Source: Spirogloea muscicola
Taxonomy: Eukaryota; Streptophyta; Zygnematophyceae; Spirogloeales; Spirogloeaceae
Reading direction: 5' to 3'
DNA: 24,699 bases
Assembly (NCBI GenBank): GCA_009602725.1
Contig: WELB01000421.1
Location: forward strand, 12,742 to 37,440
A program made the translations under genes and the position numbers. Positions 9,721 through 19,943 of this stretch are shown one piece after another; the stretch's first letter is position 1; every line of letters starts with the position of its first letter. The notes beneath the pieces are model-generated. The model worked only from the letters and a program-made list of their open reading frames with translations. It had not been told where the DNA came from and did not search any database.

Positions 9721-10636
9721 GCCTCCTTCCGATACGCGTCGGGTTTGCCAGTCCTTGCTCTGCGCTGACAGCAGCCCATCCTCTCCAGCCCAGAACTGAT
9801 CGAATAGAAGTTGCATCATAAACACATAAGGCTCGCTCCGCCCCATTCTGCCGGGCCACTTGACAGGCTACCCGCGTCTTGCGCCCACACATGTGACATC
9901 TACTCCGGCCCAAGGTGATCCACCTTGATGACGCATGGCGAGCTCCGACTTCATCTCCGCTGTCACTGACCGCCAACGCACAGCGCTGTTTCGAAGCTTA
10001 GCTGGCGTACCATAGCCACTGCCCTCTAAGAGACCATCTTCTGCTTGAAAACCAGCAATGACGAGCATGCTTGTCCAGAGGACATACACAGTCGACTCGC
10101 ATCGTACAGGGTGGAAGCAAGCGCACATCCTCGGATCTGGCGGCAGTCTTGACACGACCAACATGACTGGTTGTCGATATAAGTGCAGGCATGTGCAGTC
10201 TGCTGCAGCTGCATACTGTGGCTGCAGCATTTTGAAACGTATGGGCTAGAGCTTCTGCTCCCTTTGCAACCTGGCTGATGGATGTCAGGCGACTTGTAAC
10301 TAATCAGTAAACTAGGTATAAGGTACTGGGCCAGAGTCACTACTGAACGAACACTAGGAACTGCTGTTTGATGTGAGAATATCTATGCAAGCTACCATAG
10401 TCTGCATTCGTAAAGAACCTGCACTGATCAAACCGCTCGATCTTGAAGGTAGGGAGTGGATCATCTCACAAAGGAAGCAATTTTCACCAAGCCTCATGAC
10501 TATAATTGTTCAGCAGACCAAGTTCTGCATGAGTCTGGCCCTGATGAACCTTGTCAATTGCGACATTGGCTTCAGATTCATAAGGTGGCCCTGATGGTTC
10601 CTGCCTAGTGCGGAAGAAAGAGTTGTGTGCCTCGAC

Positions 10637-10690
10637 GCTTTCTTTTTCTAGGCTGGCTTTTCACGGTCTTGCTTTTCTGGAGTCCCCAAA
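10637..10690 (+). repeat. Hairpin repeat, type I copy, diverged
   Basis: TTTCTTTTTCTAGGCTGGCT is followed by TTTCACGGTCTTGC. This is the type I layout with substitutions in both arms. Confidence 0.6.
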
Positions 10691-10810
10691 GCCCAGAGTT
10701 ACTTCTGATCCTAGCGCTTCCTCGGCCCCTTAGAGCTCCTGGTGGCAGGGCCAGGCCTTGCTTCCTAGCAGCCTGCTGGAGACAAAAGAAGCTCTACTGA
10801 AACCGAAGAA

Positions 10811-10940
10811 GTGGCTCCCACAAAGGGGGCAAGGGCTGTGAAAAGCCAGCCCACTAACTGGAAAAGAAGTGAGCTCTTCCAAAGGGGGCGGGGGCTGTGG
10901 ATGCCAGCCCATAAAGAATGGACAAGGTCCAAAGGGCCAA
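10811..10940 (-). repeat. Two tandem type I hairpin repeats
   Basis: Two minus-orientation copies follow each other with a period of about 65 bp. Each runs from a CAAAGGGGGC-like block through GGGCTGTG to GCCAGCCCA. The second also keeps the AAAGAATGGACAAGGTCC leader. The translated reading GPKGQ-like is produced by the repeat and is not a gene. Confidence 0.75.
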
Positions 10941-11732
10941 ATGGCGCTAAAATCACCAGCTATGCAAGAGAGTACAGCGAAGGGGAGCTTAGTAACCCCA
11001 AGTCAGCAGCCGCAAAGCGGAGTGACGTGCAGCTGGAAAAGAGGCACCCCGACGAGACCCGGCAGTAGCAGCCAAAGAGCGGCCTGCCAGCAAGTGCACT
11101 GCGGGAGCCAGGGAACGTTGGAATAGATGGCGCCGAGAGGCCAGCCCAGGAGGTGGAAAAGACGGCAAACTCCTGCGACCCAAGGGCTGTGCGATGGCTA
11201 TGTCGGACTTACAAATAATTGGGGTCTGCAGAAACAACAGTGCCTTTTTCGGTGCCATGATTAGTCAGTACAGCATGTTGGGCTCAAGTCTGGATTGAAA
11301 GGGTCGTAGAGCAACTTGTATGATCCCAGATTTTACTAATCGCAGATGTCATGGCTAGCCCTCACAGCAGACCATATCTGACCGTGAATTGTAAGTGACA
11401 AGTACAACCGCTAAGATTGTACTAGCTTCTACCTTACCAGTCAGCATCGTCCTCGACTTGATACAGACACAAGAAAGAGGCTCTCAAGCCACTCGGTCAC
11501 TTGCAGAGCACTCCATGACAGAAGTAGTAAGTACACTTCGTCAATAGCCATGTGCCGGTGAATACGTACAACCTAAATATACCTGCTACAGAAGTTACTC
11601 AGTGTCTACAAGATTCATATGCCAAGTTGCACTGCGTACTCATTGTACTCCATAACTGCAACTAGGTAGCTGCAGCCTAGGGTCACAATCAGTATACACA
11701 TGGGAAGGCCTAGGCTAGGCTGCACTTTGATG

Positions 11733-12346
11733 TCATTGCATCTGGTTGAATGCGCTCATTATTGCGATTCCTTGGACTGCACAGGTGCCTTTTGCCCTGT
11801 TCAATGTTTCTATTGCCCTCGCGGGGTACCAAGCCTGCACAAGATCACGGGCATGTCTCCTAAGTCAGTGCGACTGCCATTGAGTGAACTAGTCAGGTTC
11901 CAAAATTGCTTTCCAGTTGTTACAGCTTGCCAGTTGACCAATTTCAGTCTGTGGCTTCAGGCCCTTGAGATACAGCAGCCTCGTATTATTGCCGAGGAAT
12001 GCTGTCGCTGATTAGTCTCCATCAAAGAGAAGACGTGCTGCATTCAATGCCACGACTCAATAGCACTGTCGCTTGTGTGTCTTACCTGTTTGATTTCTTG
12101 GCATGCATACTGTGCATCATTCACTGCTTGCAAGAATCTTGACATAGAATCTTGCACAGGGACAGCATGGACACGAGTTCGCATTTGCATCTCCTGCATC
12201 GCTGATTGTATGATAGTTCCCGCTCGTTGCAACACAGGAAGCAGCAACGAGGCCTCCGTTCTTGCGTCATGTTGGCTGTACGCATGCCAATGCTGCAACA
12301 AATTCGTCATTGTTGTGAAGATTACGTCTCGAGCAGCCAGGATGAC
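11733..12346 (-). CDS. Gene C, last two exons, helical protein
   Basis: Exon 12346-12086 (87 codons, phase 0 at both ends) lies between a GTCGCAG acceptor and a CAG|GTAAGA donor. After a 251-bp intron, an exon at 11834-11733 starts after CTTGTGCAG in phase 0 and ends in TGA. The first exon is strongly helical (VILAARDVIFTTMTNLLQHW, then LLLPVLQRAGTIIQSAMQEM). It ends DSMSRFLQAVNDAQYACQEI. That last helix aligns without gaps to the end of exon 2 of gene B (DASGKLVEAINEAHRECSTI), and both exons end in phase 0, so the two genes are probably related. The second exon (AWYPARAIETLNRAKG...) is less certain. I did not find the first exon. Role unknown; the layout recalls plant four-helix-bundle N-terminal domains, but that is only an impression. 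Confidence 0.5.
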
Positions 12347-12441
12347 CTGCGACCACAGAGCTAGCAGGTGCAAATTGGTCAAGCATGTGTAATCACACTT
12401 GACTATTCTGGAAGTCAGTTCAAGTCGAAAAGAAAGTTATA

Positions 12442-12543
12442 ATGGAAGCCTCAAAGAGTATCAGTCTTGCTCATGAAAGTGCTAGCTGTAGCCTCAAGAT
12501 CCTGGCACTTAGGATAGTGAGAGGCCTGACTACATCTTTGCTG
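12442..12543 (+). CDS. Possible small first exon on the plus strand
   Basis: An ATG at 12442 opens 34 codons (MEASKSISLAHESASCSL, then KILALRIVRGLTTSLL) that end at a consensus CTG|GTAAGT donor in phase 0. A GTGCAG acceptor at 12756 would join it in phase to the open frame 12757-13170. Both pieces lie antisense to, and just upstream of, gene C. It may be a divergent gene or chance. Confidence 0.25.
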
Positions 12544-12756
12544 GTAAGTACATCAGTAACTCCATGCTGCGTGGTGCACTTGGCAGAGGCAGAGAGAAGT
12601 GGCAATGCTGCGATCTGAGGGTGGCATGCTCACAGGCTGTGCTTGTGGCGCGGTGAGGATAGGCGCATATCTGGTTTCACCACATGGATAATGGCTAAGA
12701 CGAAGATTGGGAGCTGTGCCGGATGTCGCACTTGGCCACATTGAGTCTAGGTGCAG

Positions 12757-13170
12757 GAGAACGGTAGATGCAGCACAAAGTCAGAAGCACGGAGCTGCTG
12801 GGGCTTTCCCAGAACGCGTACGCAAGCGCCAAATGCTGAAGGCTCCCTAGCAGAGCCGGAGTCGGAACACCCCGTTACTGCGGAAGACCTCGACCGGACC
12901 TTGGAGCAGGCAGCTGGCAGGGTGTCAGCATCAACCTCGAGTAGCGGCGCGAGCGCAGCACAGATGAGAGAAGGCGCGCGGAGGACGGAGGGAGGCGAGC
13001 AAGGGAGCAGGGGTTGTGTGGAAGTGCGGCGCTTGACTTCTGAGCAGCTCCCACTAATGACGGACTTACGGTGGTGGGCCGCCACGCCAGGATGGGGGCC
13101 AAGCCTGGGATGGCTGGAGCCGCCCGCCAATCACGGGGTGGCCGGCCTCCGCCCCCTAGCCCCTCCTTGA
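12757..13170. other. GC-rich block, exon or promoter
   Basis: The block is open on both strands: a plus frame ends at TGA 13168-13170 and a minus frame spans 13130-12747. Neither product has a motif I recognise. The GC-rich composition resembles the islands before the WRKY gene and gene B, so it may be the promoter of minus-strand gene C. Alternatively it is the second exon of the plus-strand model starting at 12442. Confidence 0.3.
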
Positions 13171-13221
13171 CTAAAATTGACTAAGTGAGTGGCGCTTATT
13201 CGCTGGCGCTTCTCGGCGCCT

Positions 13222-13485
13222 TCCGACCTTGTCAATTCTCCTCGGGCTAGCAGTTTCACAGCCCTCGCCTCCTTTGGGAGAGCCACTTTCTCTCAGTTGA
13301 CTACATGGCGCAAGACAGCTCAAGTGGCGCCGTCGAGAATAAGGAAAGCGCCAACTACGTCAACCAACTTCTTGTTGTTCTTCTTCTTGTATTGTGGCCC
13401 TTGTCCAGGTTCGGATGGATCTTGTTCATTCTTTTGTGGGCTGGCTTTTCACAGCCCTCGCCCCCTTTGCCAGAGCTGCTTTTGG
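13222..13485 (+). repeat. Two type I hairpin repeats
   Basis: Copies lie at about 13222-13290 and 13417-13485. Each has the leader (CCTTGTCAATTCTC and CTTGTTCATTCTTTTGTGGG), a GGCTGGC-like left arm, a TTTCACAGCCCTCGCC right half and a CCTTTG-NNAGAGC end. These are the clearest type I copies in the window. Confidence 0.8.
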
Positions 13486-13745
13486 GTCAAGCACCATTGC
13501 TCCTCCATTGATACACGCTTCACCACTAGCGACACACTCCATTGCCTTTTGGCCAAGCAGAAGAAGCTACATAGAGTCAAGGACCACTCTGCTGGCGACA
13601 TCTTCTGCTCTCTTTCTCTTTGGCTCATGCGGTCCACGCGCGGGCTGGCCGTGCTATGGCTGCTGCTTCCGGGTCTCGGCAAAGTGCCGCTTCTCCTGCT
13701 CCGAGTTACTCTGATCTGCTGTTGCTCACACGTGGATACTGAGGG

Positions 13746-13886
13746 GCCATCTGCATCTCCCTTTGCACCATCTTGCACTTTGTAGTGTAGTCCTTTTTCA
13801 GCACCTCTTTCTTTGGCTTTGAACATTGTCCATTCTTTTTGGATTGGCTTTGCCAGCCCCTCTTCTCAATGGGCGAGCACCTTCTT
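13746..13886 (+). repeat. Type II repeat, near-identical to 22076-22216
   Basis: This 141-bp unit matches 22076-22216 at 139 of 141 positions, counted by eye. It includes a 5' extension (CATCTTGCACTTTGTAGTGT and on) that other copies lack. The hairpin (GGATTGGCTTTGCCAGCCCC) and the GGGCGAGCACCTTCTT tail follow. The flanks differ completely. Confidence 0.88.
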
Positions 13887-13889
13887 CTG

Positions 13890-15120
13890 CCCGCTGCCCA
13901 GCGGCACCGCGAACAGGGTGCCGCAGTTCCTAGAATCTCGTTGCCTTCGAGTCTTGTGTCCTGCTAATGCATGCGTCTACCTGTGCCCCTCCAGCGGTCC
14001 GAAGCGCTTGTATTGCCGGCAACGCCGGTCGCGCCCTTGCAGCAGCCTCTGGCTTGCGCGACAGGGTTGCTCTTCCTCCCCTCAGCTCATCTGACTTCAG
14101 TTGCTGAACCGGGGGAACTAAGAGCGCCCTTTCTGCCTAGCCTGTGATTCTGGTGACATAGTTGCTGATATACTCATGAACACCTTCTGTATGCACCTGG
14201 CTGGCTCCTACAGCGGCTCTTCAGACATTAGCAGCCGCATTCTCCTTCTGGAAGGGCTCACTTCTTCTTTGATAGAGCTGTTCACCCTTCGCAAGAGCTG
14301 CTTCGTTTACTTGCAGCCATCGCCCACTGTGGAATAGCTCCTCCTCCGTGGCTAGTGCTGCTCGCCCGACTCTGCCCCTTCCTTCCTATGCTCATATTGC
14401 CAGCCACCGGTCCCCAAGAGTGCTCTCTTCTGACTCAATCACGTTTCAGGGGCCAGGCGCTGATGGTCGCTGCAACTTTCACAATACATGGACCACGTCA
14501 ACAGTCAGTCCATCTTTACTGTTGCAAACCACAATGAGGGGGGTGTCCAGCAGAGCGCCTCCCGAGGCCGCCGCTGGCACTGCTGGCATTTTTCAGCATA
14601 GCTTGCAAATTCCAAACTGCAACGTACATACCCTAAGGTTCCGAATGCCTCGAATGGCCGTTAGGGATGCCTACACCTGCCTACATCATTGCGGTTGCAA
14701 ATCAGGATGGCGCAGCATCAAGAGACGAAGAGCACTCGTGTTGCTGTGGGGGGCCAATCTGAAATTGACTCAATGTGACAGCACGCGTGTAGGGAAGAGA
14801 GTGTATCCTTATGTTTGTTGCACACACTAATGGTAAACATTGTCTATCTGCTTGATACGAGCGAGGGAAGACTTACATAATCAAGTGGGCAAATGATGGC
14901 TATGAAAGGAGAAGATAGTCATTCAGAAGATGGCAAGGGCTGTATAAGGTCAGCTCATAGGCCAGCCCCACTCCGTCTGGGTCGGTCATGCTCGATACTG
15001 GAGCATATTAAAAAAGATCTCTCAAAGGGGCGATCGCTGTAGAAGTAAAAAATCATCTCAAGAGGCCGCGATGGCCGTGAAGGCCCGCCGGAAAACCTAC
15101 AGCCGGCCCACAATAGGTCT
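13890..15120. other. Stretch without a supported gene
   Basis: A 160-codon open frame at 14348-14830 is the longest here. It lacks an ATG context, motif or splice support that I would trust. A weak hairpin repeat piece (AAGGGCTGTATAAGGTCAGC) lies near 14936. Otherwise I see nothing. Confidence 0.35.
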
Positions 15121-15130
15121 CCTCCGAAGT

Positions 15131-15300
15131 TCGTATGTTCTTTCCTAGGCTGGCCGGCCCTTTACAGCAATTGCACCCGTAGAAGAGCTGCTTCGTGTAG
15201 ATCTTGTTCAGTCTTGTTGGGCTGGCCTATGACAGCCATGGGCCCCCTTCGACAGCACGGCTTCTTCTCTTTGGGCTGGCCATACCTCGACCCCTTTACA
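15131..15300 (+). repeat. Three adjacent diverged type I repeats
   Basis: GGCTGG-based units occur near 15147, 15219 and 15273. The first two are followed by a TTACAGCAATTGCACCC or GACAGCCATGGGCCCCC right half. The spacing is about 55-70 bp. All three have decayed arms. Confidence 0.6.
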
Positions 15301-15725
15301 ATCAAAGGGGCACGGTGCGCATGAAACAAAAAGAGAGGCCACTCCGAGCCTTACAATGTCCTGGAATGGGGCTATGAGGTGGCTCGGGGGGTCTCCAGTC
15401 CCCATGAGTGAGCACATACATATCCAACATACTAAGCTAAGGAGCCAGAGCACCACCATGCAGGTCATTAGCCTGGCCTAAAGCGCGCCCAGCACACTGG
15501 GTATTGCGAGTGCCTGGGAGCGCTGCAGACTCAATGAAAGCCGCATTGAAAGCAAGCAACTATTGCTTGCGGGAAGCTAGAATGTCCTAAGCTACCCGCC
15601 GGACTACATCGGCAGTCATCCACAAGCTGTGCCAGACGATGGAGGAGGATGATCCTAAGTCTCTCTTCTACGAAGTCATCCCCGCCTCTTTGAAGAGCTT
15701 CCTCTTCAGGACCTGTCCACCTGTG

Positions 15726-15925
15726 TGCTGGCCTCTTTCACAGCCATCGCACCTTGCTATAGAGCTTAACCTCATATGCTTGGCAGGTCTCGTTCACTCT
15801 TTTCTGGCTCTTGTCCTCTGACTGGCTGCTCGAGTCAGTGCCTCTGTCGGAGAATTCGGCTCTCCCAAAAGGGCCAAGGGCTGTGAACAGCCAGCTCAAA
15901 AAGAACTGACAAAGGGGCCAATTTT
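15726..15925. repeat. Opposed hairpin repeat copies
   Basis: A plus copy lies at 15726-15767 (GCTGGCCTCTTTCACAGCCA). A minus copy lies at about 15866-15925 (GGGCCAAGGGCTGTGAACAG, then CCAGCTCAAAAAGAACTGAC). They form another inverted pair. Confidence 0.65.
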
Positions 15926-15946
15926 GAAGGGGCCAAAAGCGCTACC

Positions 15947-16594
15947 TTAGAGCTTGGCCGGTAAGATGAAGCACATACTGATGACGAGTGGGGAGCCACA
16001 GCCGCAAACCAGAAAGACTAGCAGCCGGAAAGCAATCCCCCTGACGAAAGCTGCAGAGGCTGCAGCTTGAGCACGGCCAGCACGCAGATGCAAGGCGTCG
16101 ACCATGGACCACTGGAGTGAGATGAAGAGCTGCATACGAAAGACCTGAGCTAGCGAGCCGCCGATTTTGAAGTCGGCCTGCTCACCTCGCCTGCGAGACA
16201 CAGCACGTCGCGCAAGCTGGGCCAACAAGTCGAGCCTGGGACCAAAAAAGTCTTTTGTTCTTTCTCTTTTGGGCTGACTTTTTCCAGCCCCTACCCTCAA
16301 TGGGCGAGCCCTTCTCTCAAAGAAGAGAATGCCCCGTGCACATTGACGGCTAGGAGGACAAACTCGTCCCCTGCCGGGTGATCTGCGTGCTTCTCCCTTT
16401 GCTGCGGAAGCAGCATGCGCCGCTGCATGGCCAGCCCTTGTGGCAGAATCCGCGGAAGGGTCCACCAAATTTGTGGTGGACGACGTCGCGATGATGCGCG
16501 GACCGCCGCCCGGCATGGTGGCCACCAGGTTGACCCGCCGAGTATGAAGTCCATCCACCTTCTGCAGAATAGGCATGGTAGACGTATTCTTCAA
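15947..16594 (-). other. Long open frame spanning a repeat copy
   Basis: A 215-codon minus-strand frame is open here, but it runs straight through the type II repeat at 16250-16320, whose translation gives RARPLRVGAGKSQPKRE. Other frames over the same bases are also open. I see no domain. I record it because of its length and do not support it as a gene. Confidence 0.15.
16250..16320 (+). repeat. Hairpin repeat, type II copy
   Basis: The leader TTTTGTTCTTTCTCTTTTGG is followed by GGGCTGACTTTTTCCAGCCC and then CTACCCTCAATGGGCGAGCC. The layout is the same as at 811. Confidence 0.8.
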
Positions 16595-16982
16595 CGGAGC
16601 CCCTCCCTCTTTCTGAGTACGAGTGTCCCATATCCTTCTTCACTCTCGCCTTCTTGAAAAGAGCCGCTTCTCCCTTCGGCTCCTGCGGGTGCCGTCCCGC
16701 TACTCACGATCGCGCGACTTTGCCTCCACTGTGCAAATTGGTTGGACTGGGGAAGCGCTCATCCTTTCCAGGACTCCGCGCTGGCTGAAAGACCGGGCCG
16801 AGGGGCTACACACTCGGATGTTGACTCTCGCAGATGTAAGAGGCTTGCAGCATAGGCAGGGTCTGGATCTCGGCAACTCTGCGAGTTCACGAGAGTCAGC
16901 GCTGCGACCACCTGAGGTAGGGGCAGCAGTTTCGACCCGCCACGCTTCTGCTGTCGGCAGGCCGTGGCCAAGCTGCGGGAAA

Positions 16983-17150
16983 GAAGAGAAGAAGGGCTCG
17001 CCCATTGAGAATATGGGCTGGAACAGCCAGCCCAAAAAAGAATGAACAGAGTACAAGAAGAGGGGGGGGGAAGCCAGGCGAAGCCCTAAGGCGAAGCAGC
17101 AGAAATGACAAGCACACAAGAAAAAACAAAGCAGCTACTAACCACTCAGA
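16983..17150 (+). repeat. Extended hairpin repeat, type II, opposite orientation
   Basis: The reverse-orientation tail GGGCTCGCCCATTGAGAATA leads into GGGCTGG-AACAG-CCAGCCC. The match to the minus strand of 858-730 then continues through AAAGAATGAACAGAGTAC and ACAAAGCAGCTACTAACCAC. An insertion of about 40 bp separates the two blocks here relative to the other copy. Both copies translate to KNEQSTRRG and NKAATNHS, which shows how similar they are. Confidence 0.75.
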
Positions 17151-17444
17151 AAGGGCGCCGCGCAGTGGGGCGCGCACGTGCCTGAACGACAAATAACAAT
17201 TAAAACCTGAAGGCGGCCAGTTCTTGTCTCTCATTGCCGGACAGAGGAGCCGCTGTTGCGCTTCACCTGGAGTGTGCCGTCCAAGGGTAGGCAGGCAGGG
17301 TGGCGGTATCCGACCGCCACCCCGCCGGCCATCCACGCAAAGTCAGCAAAGTCCCCCTCCCAAGACATTGAAATTCTATCCAAATCATTTCCACGGCCAC
17401 CGGTCCCACGGAGAGATTGCTGCCTTCTCAGCCGCCTCCTCCTT

Positions 17445-17500
17445 CGGTCAATCTTTCGTGGGCTGGCATATCACGGCCCTCGCCCGCCTTGGAAGACCTT
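17445..17500 (+). repeat. Hairpin repeat, type I copy
   Basis: TCAATCTTTCGTGGGCTGGC is followed by ATATCACGGCCCTCGCCCGC. It lies within the GC-rich sequence before gene B. Confidence 0.7.
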
Positions 17501-17900
17501 CCTCCCGCCCTTCCCGACGCCCTCAGCTGCTGTGGCCAAGCGATGGCAGGGGCAGACGAGGCATGACGGAGCCTCGCCCACCGGTTTGCGCACCCAACCC
17601 AGCCGCGCGCCTCTTCCCGCGCATCGTACTTGCTGCTCCGTTGCCCGCTCGCCCGGGCGTGGCTCCCAGCCACCAGCGCAGCCCCTTCTCATCATCAGCA
17701 AAGCTCTGCAGCAGCTCCACAGCCGCCCCTGCCGCACCTCGAGCTCGCGGTGCGGTGGCATTCTCTCCTGGCCCGGTCGTCGCTCTTGCCGTCTTGCCTC
17801 CGCATCAGCATGGGCTGGCACTCGCGGCCCCAGCTGCTAAGCTCGTTCGATGCCTGCTGCCCGCAGGTCCGCTTTACCTGAATCTGGAGGTGGCTTCGCC
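17500..17900 (+). promoter_or_regulatory. GC-rich island upstream of gene B
   Basis: About 400 bp of GC- and CpG-rich sequence ends just before the gene B start codon. It parallels the islands before the WRKY gene and beside gene C. Open frames on both strands here follow from base composition. No TATA box is evident. Confidence 0.35.
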
Positions 17901-17908
17901 ACACGGCA

Positions 17909-18869
17909 ATGTCTGAAATGGCCAATGCTGCTGCTGCTGCAGCTGGACGTGACAATGCACCAGTAGTAGAGGTAAGCTAGTCGAGCAGATCACACGTATT
18001 TTCCATACTTCTGACGGCTTACAGATGACACCCGCTCTTGATTTGTAATGCGTGCTGACTTGCGAGTTCGACACACGACCAGCTAGTACTACAGCGTATT
18101 TGCGGTCTTAAGCTGTCCTGCTCCTGCTGTGTCGCTTGCTGCTTTGTTGTTAGTTGCCTGGCTCGCCCAGAGCTTAGCAACTCATCACAAAGCAGGAGTG
18201 CCTCCCCTTGGACAGGAGAGTGACTTCTACTCAGCAGCCATTGTGAAAGTGGAGAATTCTGCAATCACGATATTGCCTGGGTGGATTTTTGACGGCCATG
18301 GTGATTTGGAGAAGATCAAGACCTTGTCTAAGGACCTAATACGCTGCAAGCAGCAGATTGAGGAGCTGAAAGAACAGCTTAAAGCTTGTGCCGAAAAGGA
18401 TAATGATAATATCATGCATCAGGCACTGCAAGATGCGTCTGGCAAGCTTGTGGAAGCAATCAATGAAGCTCATCGGGAATGCAGTACCATATTGAAGGTC
18501 AGTAAACTAGCTCTGCGATTCTTACCGCACAACTGCAAGAGTGCATGTTGTTGATCATCTACTTCTCAGTGAAATACTATTGATAGCTAGAAGTAGTGGG
18601 TTGATGTACGACGCAAGGAGCAGCTTCAGGAATAAAAGTTTCCAGGAGCATCTGAAGCATCTGTGCTGGTGCTTACACACCTGGACTGAGCCCTCAGATA
18701 AACTCGAACACAGAGATGTCATGCACGTTGCCCCCTGCAGAGTCGTTACATCATTTTGACTGTGAGAAGCTGCTGTAGGCCTGGCTCCCAGGCTGCTGTT
18801 CGAGGCGTCCCCTCTGCATTGCTCGAGGAGTTTTTGAGGTCCGACAAGCCGTTTACGTTGGGCTCCTAA
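17909..18869 (+). CDS. Gene B, three-exon helical/coiled-coil protein
   Basis: The exons are 17909-17971 (ending GAG|GTAAGC), 18171-18497 (acceptor TCGCCCAG, donor AAG|GTCAGT) and 18792-18869 (acceptor TCCCAG, stop TAA). All junctions are phase 0, so the frame is unbroken for 155 aa. Exon 1 gives an Ala-run N-terminus (MSEMANAAAAAAGRDN). Exon 2 has a short beta-like part (ITILPGWIFDGHGD), then a charged coiled coil (LIRCKQQIEELKEQLKACAE), then the helix DASGKLVEAINEAHRECSTI, which aligns to gene C. Exon 3 reads ALLEEFLRSDKPFTLG before the stop. From a few bases before that stop another frame continues naturally (LLKAAQKTKVTVLPEKLLLA) to a GTCAGT donor, so the true gene may be longer and carry a frameshift. 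No catalytic motif is visible and the function is unknown. Confidence 0.55.
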
Positions 18870-19300
18870 AGGCTGCACAGAAGACGAAGGTGACAGTCTT
18901 GCCTGAGAAGCTGTTGCTTGCAAAGGTCAGTTGATAGCTAGAACAATGAATGCATTGACAGGCTAATGCATGATACAGATTCAACCTTCAGTTGGAGATA
19001 CGCAGCCTGTGAATGTGCTGTACTCAACAATGTACAGGCATACAATACACAGTGACCTGCCTGTCACCGACCTTGGTCCTGCTCGTTTTCGCCAAAAGGA
19101 AAAATGGGCGCCAAGTCCAGCTGGGAGAGGTGCCCTCATTATCAGGATGCACATGGCAACTTGTAGTATCTGCATATCAAGAGGCTTGGCTTCGGCGTGG
19201 CCTTGTCAAGGAAAAGCTGTTACTCGTAGTTCGTGGCAATCACGTCTTCTGCAGGAAACATAAGCCCTCTCATACATCTGAGGACAAGTGTGCTTAGATG
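18870..19300 (+). pseudogene. Exon-like sequence after gene B, frame broken
   Basis: The frame that overlaps the gene B stop runs to AAG|GTCAGT at 18925. It joins in phase 0 to an exon after GATACAG at 18979 (VGDTQPVNVLYSTMY, then SDLPVTDL). Near 19080 the plausible reading moves by one base (LVLLVFAKRKNGRQVQLGEV). It is broken again before VVSAYQEAWLRRGLVKEKLL. The implied 53-bp intron is very short. The signal suggests a coding region with several single-base frameshifts. I cannot name the family. Confidence 0.35.
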
Positions 19301-19538
19301 AGATGACGAGGTCAATGAATAGAGCTGTAGATCTAGTGTAGCTACACAGACAAACTGCATAGTGGCATCAGGTAACGTTCTTTCTCCTAGACAAAAACGT
19401 AACATTCTGAAAGAGCTTAACAAGGACATGTGTCACAAGACCATGTTGGAACAAGGATGCTCCATACTAACGATTCTTCAGCGTCTCTTTACCATGTCCT
19501 AGATAAGAGCTAGGCAAGCTAGTAAAGCTATACCCACG

Positions 19539-19943
19539 ATGATTACAAGCTGTGGCTGCCACGGACGAGCTGCCACGGACAATCAGACGTCCTATCATTC
19601 TGTTGATCAACATAGTCATGTTGAGTCTCATTGCTTGCTAGTGCCCAACCATGGCGGAACCCTGCGCAAAGCACTCACTGAGCCATTCTTCACAACCACT
19701 TGTGCACTGGATGTTCTGCCCAACGTGGCCTTCAGCATAGCAATAGATCTTGGTAAAGATAGATCAGCTAGCTTCTACGGTGAGTTTCTACAAGGTACGT
19801 ACACGCCGAAGTAGCTTGCCTGACTATGTAATATCCAGATATTCTCATCAGCAGATGACTATACCTGTGTCGAAGCTGACTACGTGGTGAAGCCCAAGCC
19901 GAAACTGCTTAGTAAGACATGGGATGACTTGGAAGGCTGGTAA
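19539..19943 (+). CDS. Small two-exon ORF, unknown
   Basis: ATG at 19539 opens a frame to 19794 that ends at a consensus AAG|GTACGT donor. After a 60-bp intron, the exon after ATCAGCAG (19855) continues in phase and ends GGC TGG TAA at 19943, giving 114 aa. The second half reads as a real protein (TTTCALDVLPNVAFSIAIDL, then VVKPKPKLLSKTWDDLEGW). The first 30 residues do not, so the true exon start may be further in. An alternative donor, CTG|GTAAGG, lies at the stop itself, so the gene could continue. There is no recognisable family. It may belong to the same broken locus as 18870-19300. Confidence 0.35.

Larger units (their letters stand above)
9860..11700. other. Stretch without a supported gene
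   Basis: No open frame here has paired splice sites or a known motif. Repeat copies lie at 10637-10690 and 10811-10940, with a weaker one near 11129-11162 (GAGAGGCCAGCCC). The remainder, 11170-11700, shows nothing I recognise. Confidence 0.4.

Noticed and set aside
9068-9976. 302-codon minus-strand open frame upstream of the WRKY gene
   Set aside because: It lies in very GC-rich sequence where several frames on both strands are open, it has no motif, and its composition (Arg/Pro/Ala) follows from base content.
17224-17916. 230-codon plus-strand open frame before gene B
   Set aside because: It runs through a hairpin repeat copy in GC-rich sequence with other frames equally open; the spliced gene B model starting at 17909 uses a different frame.
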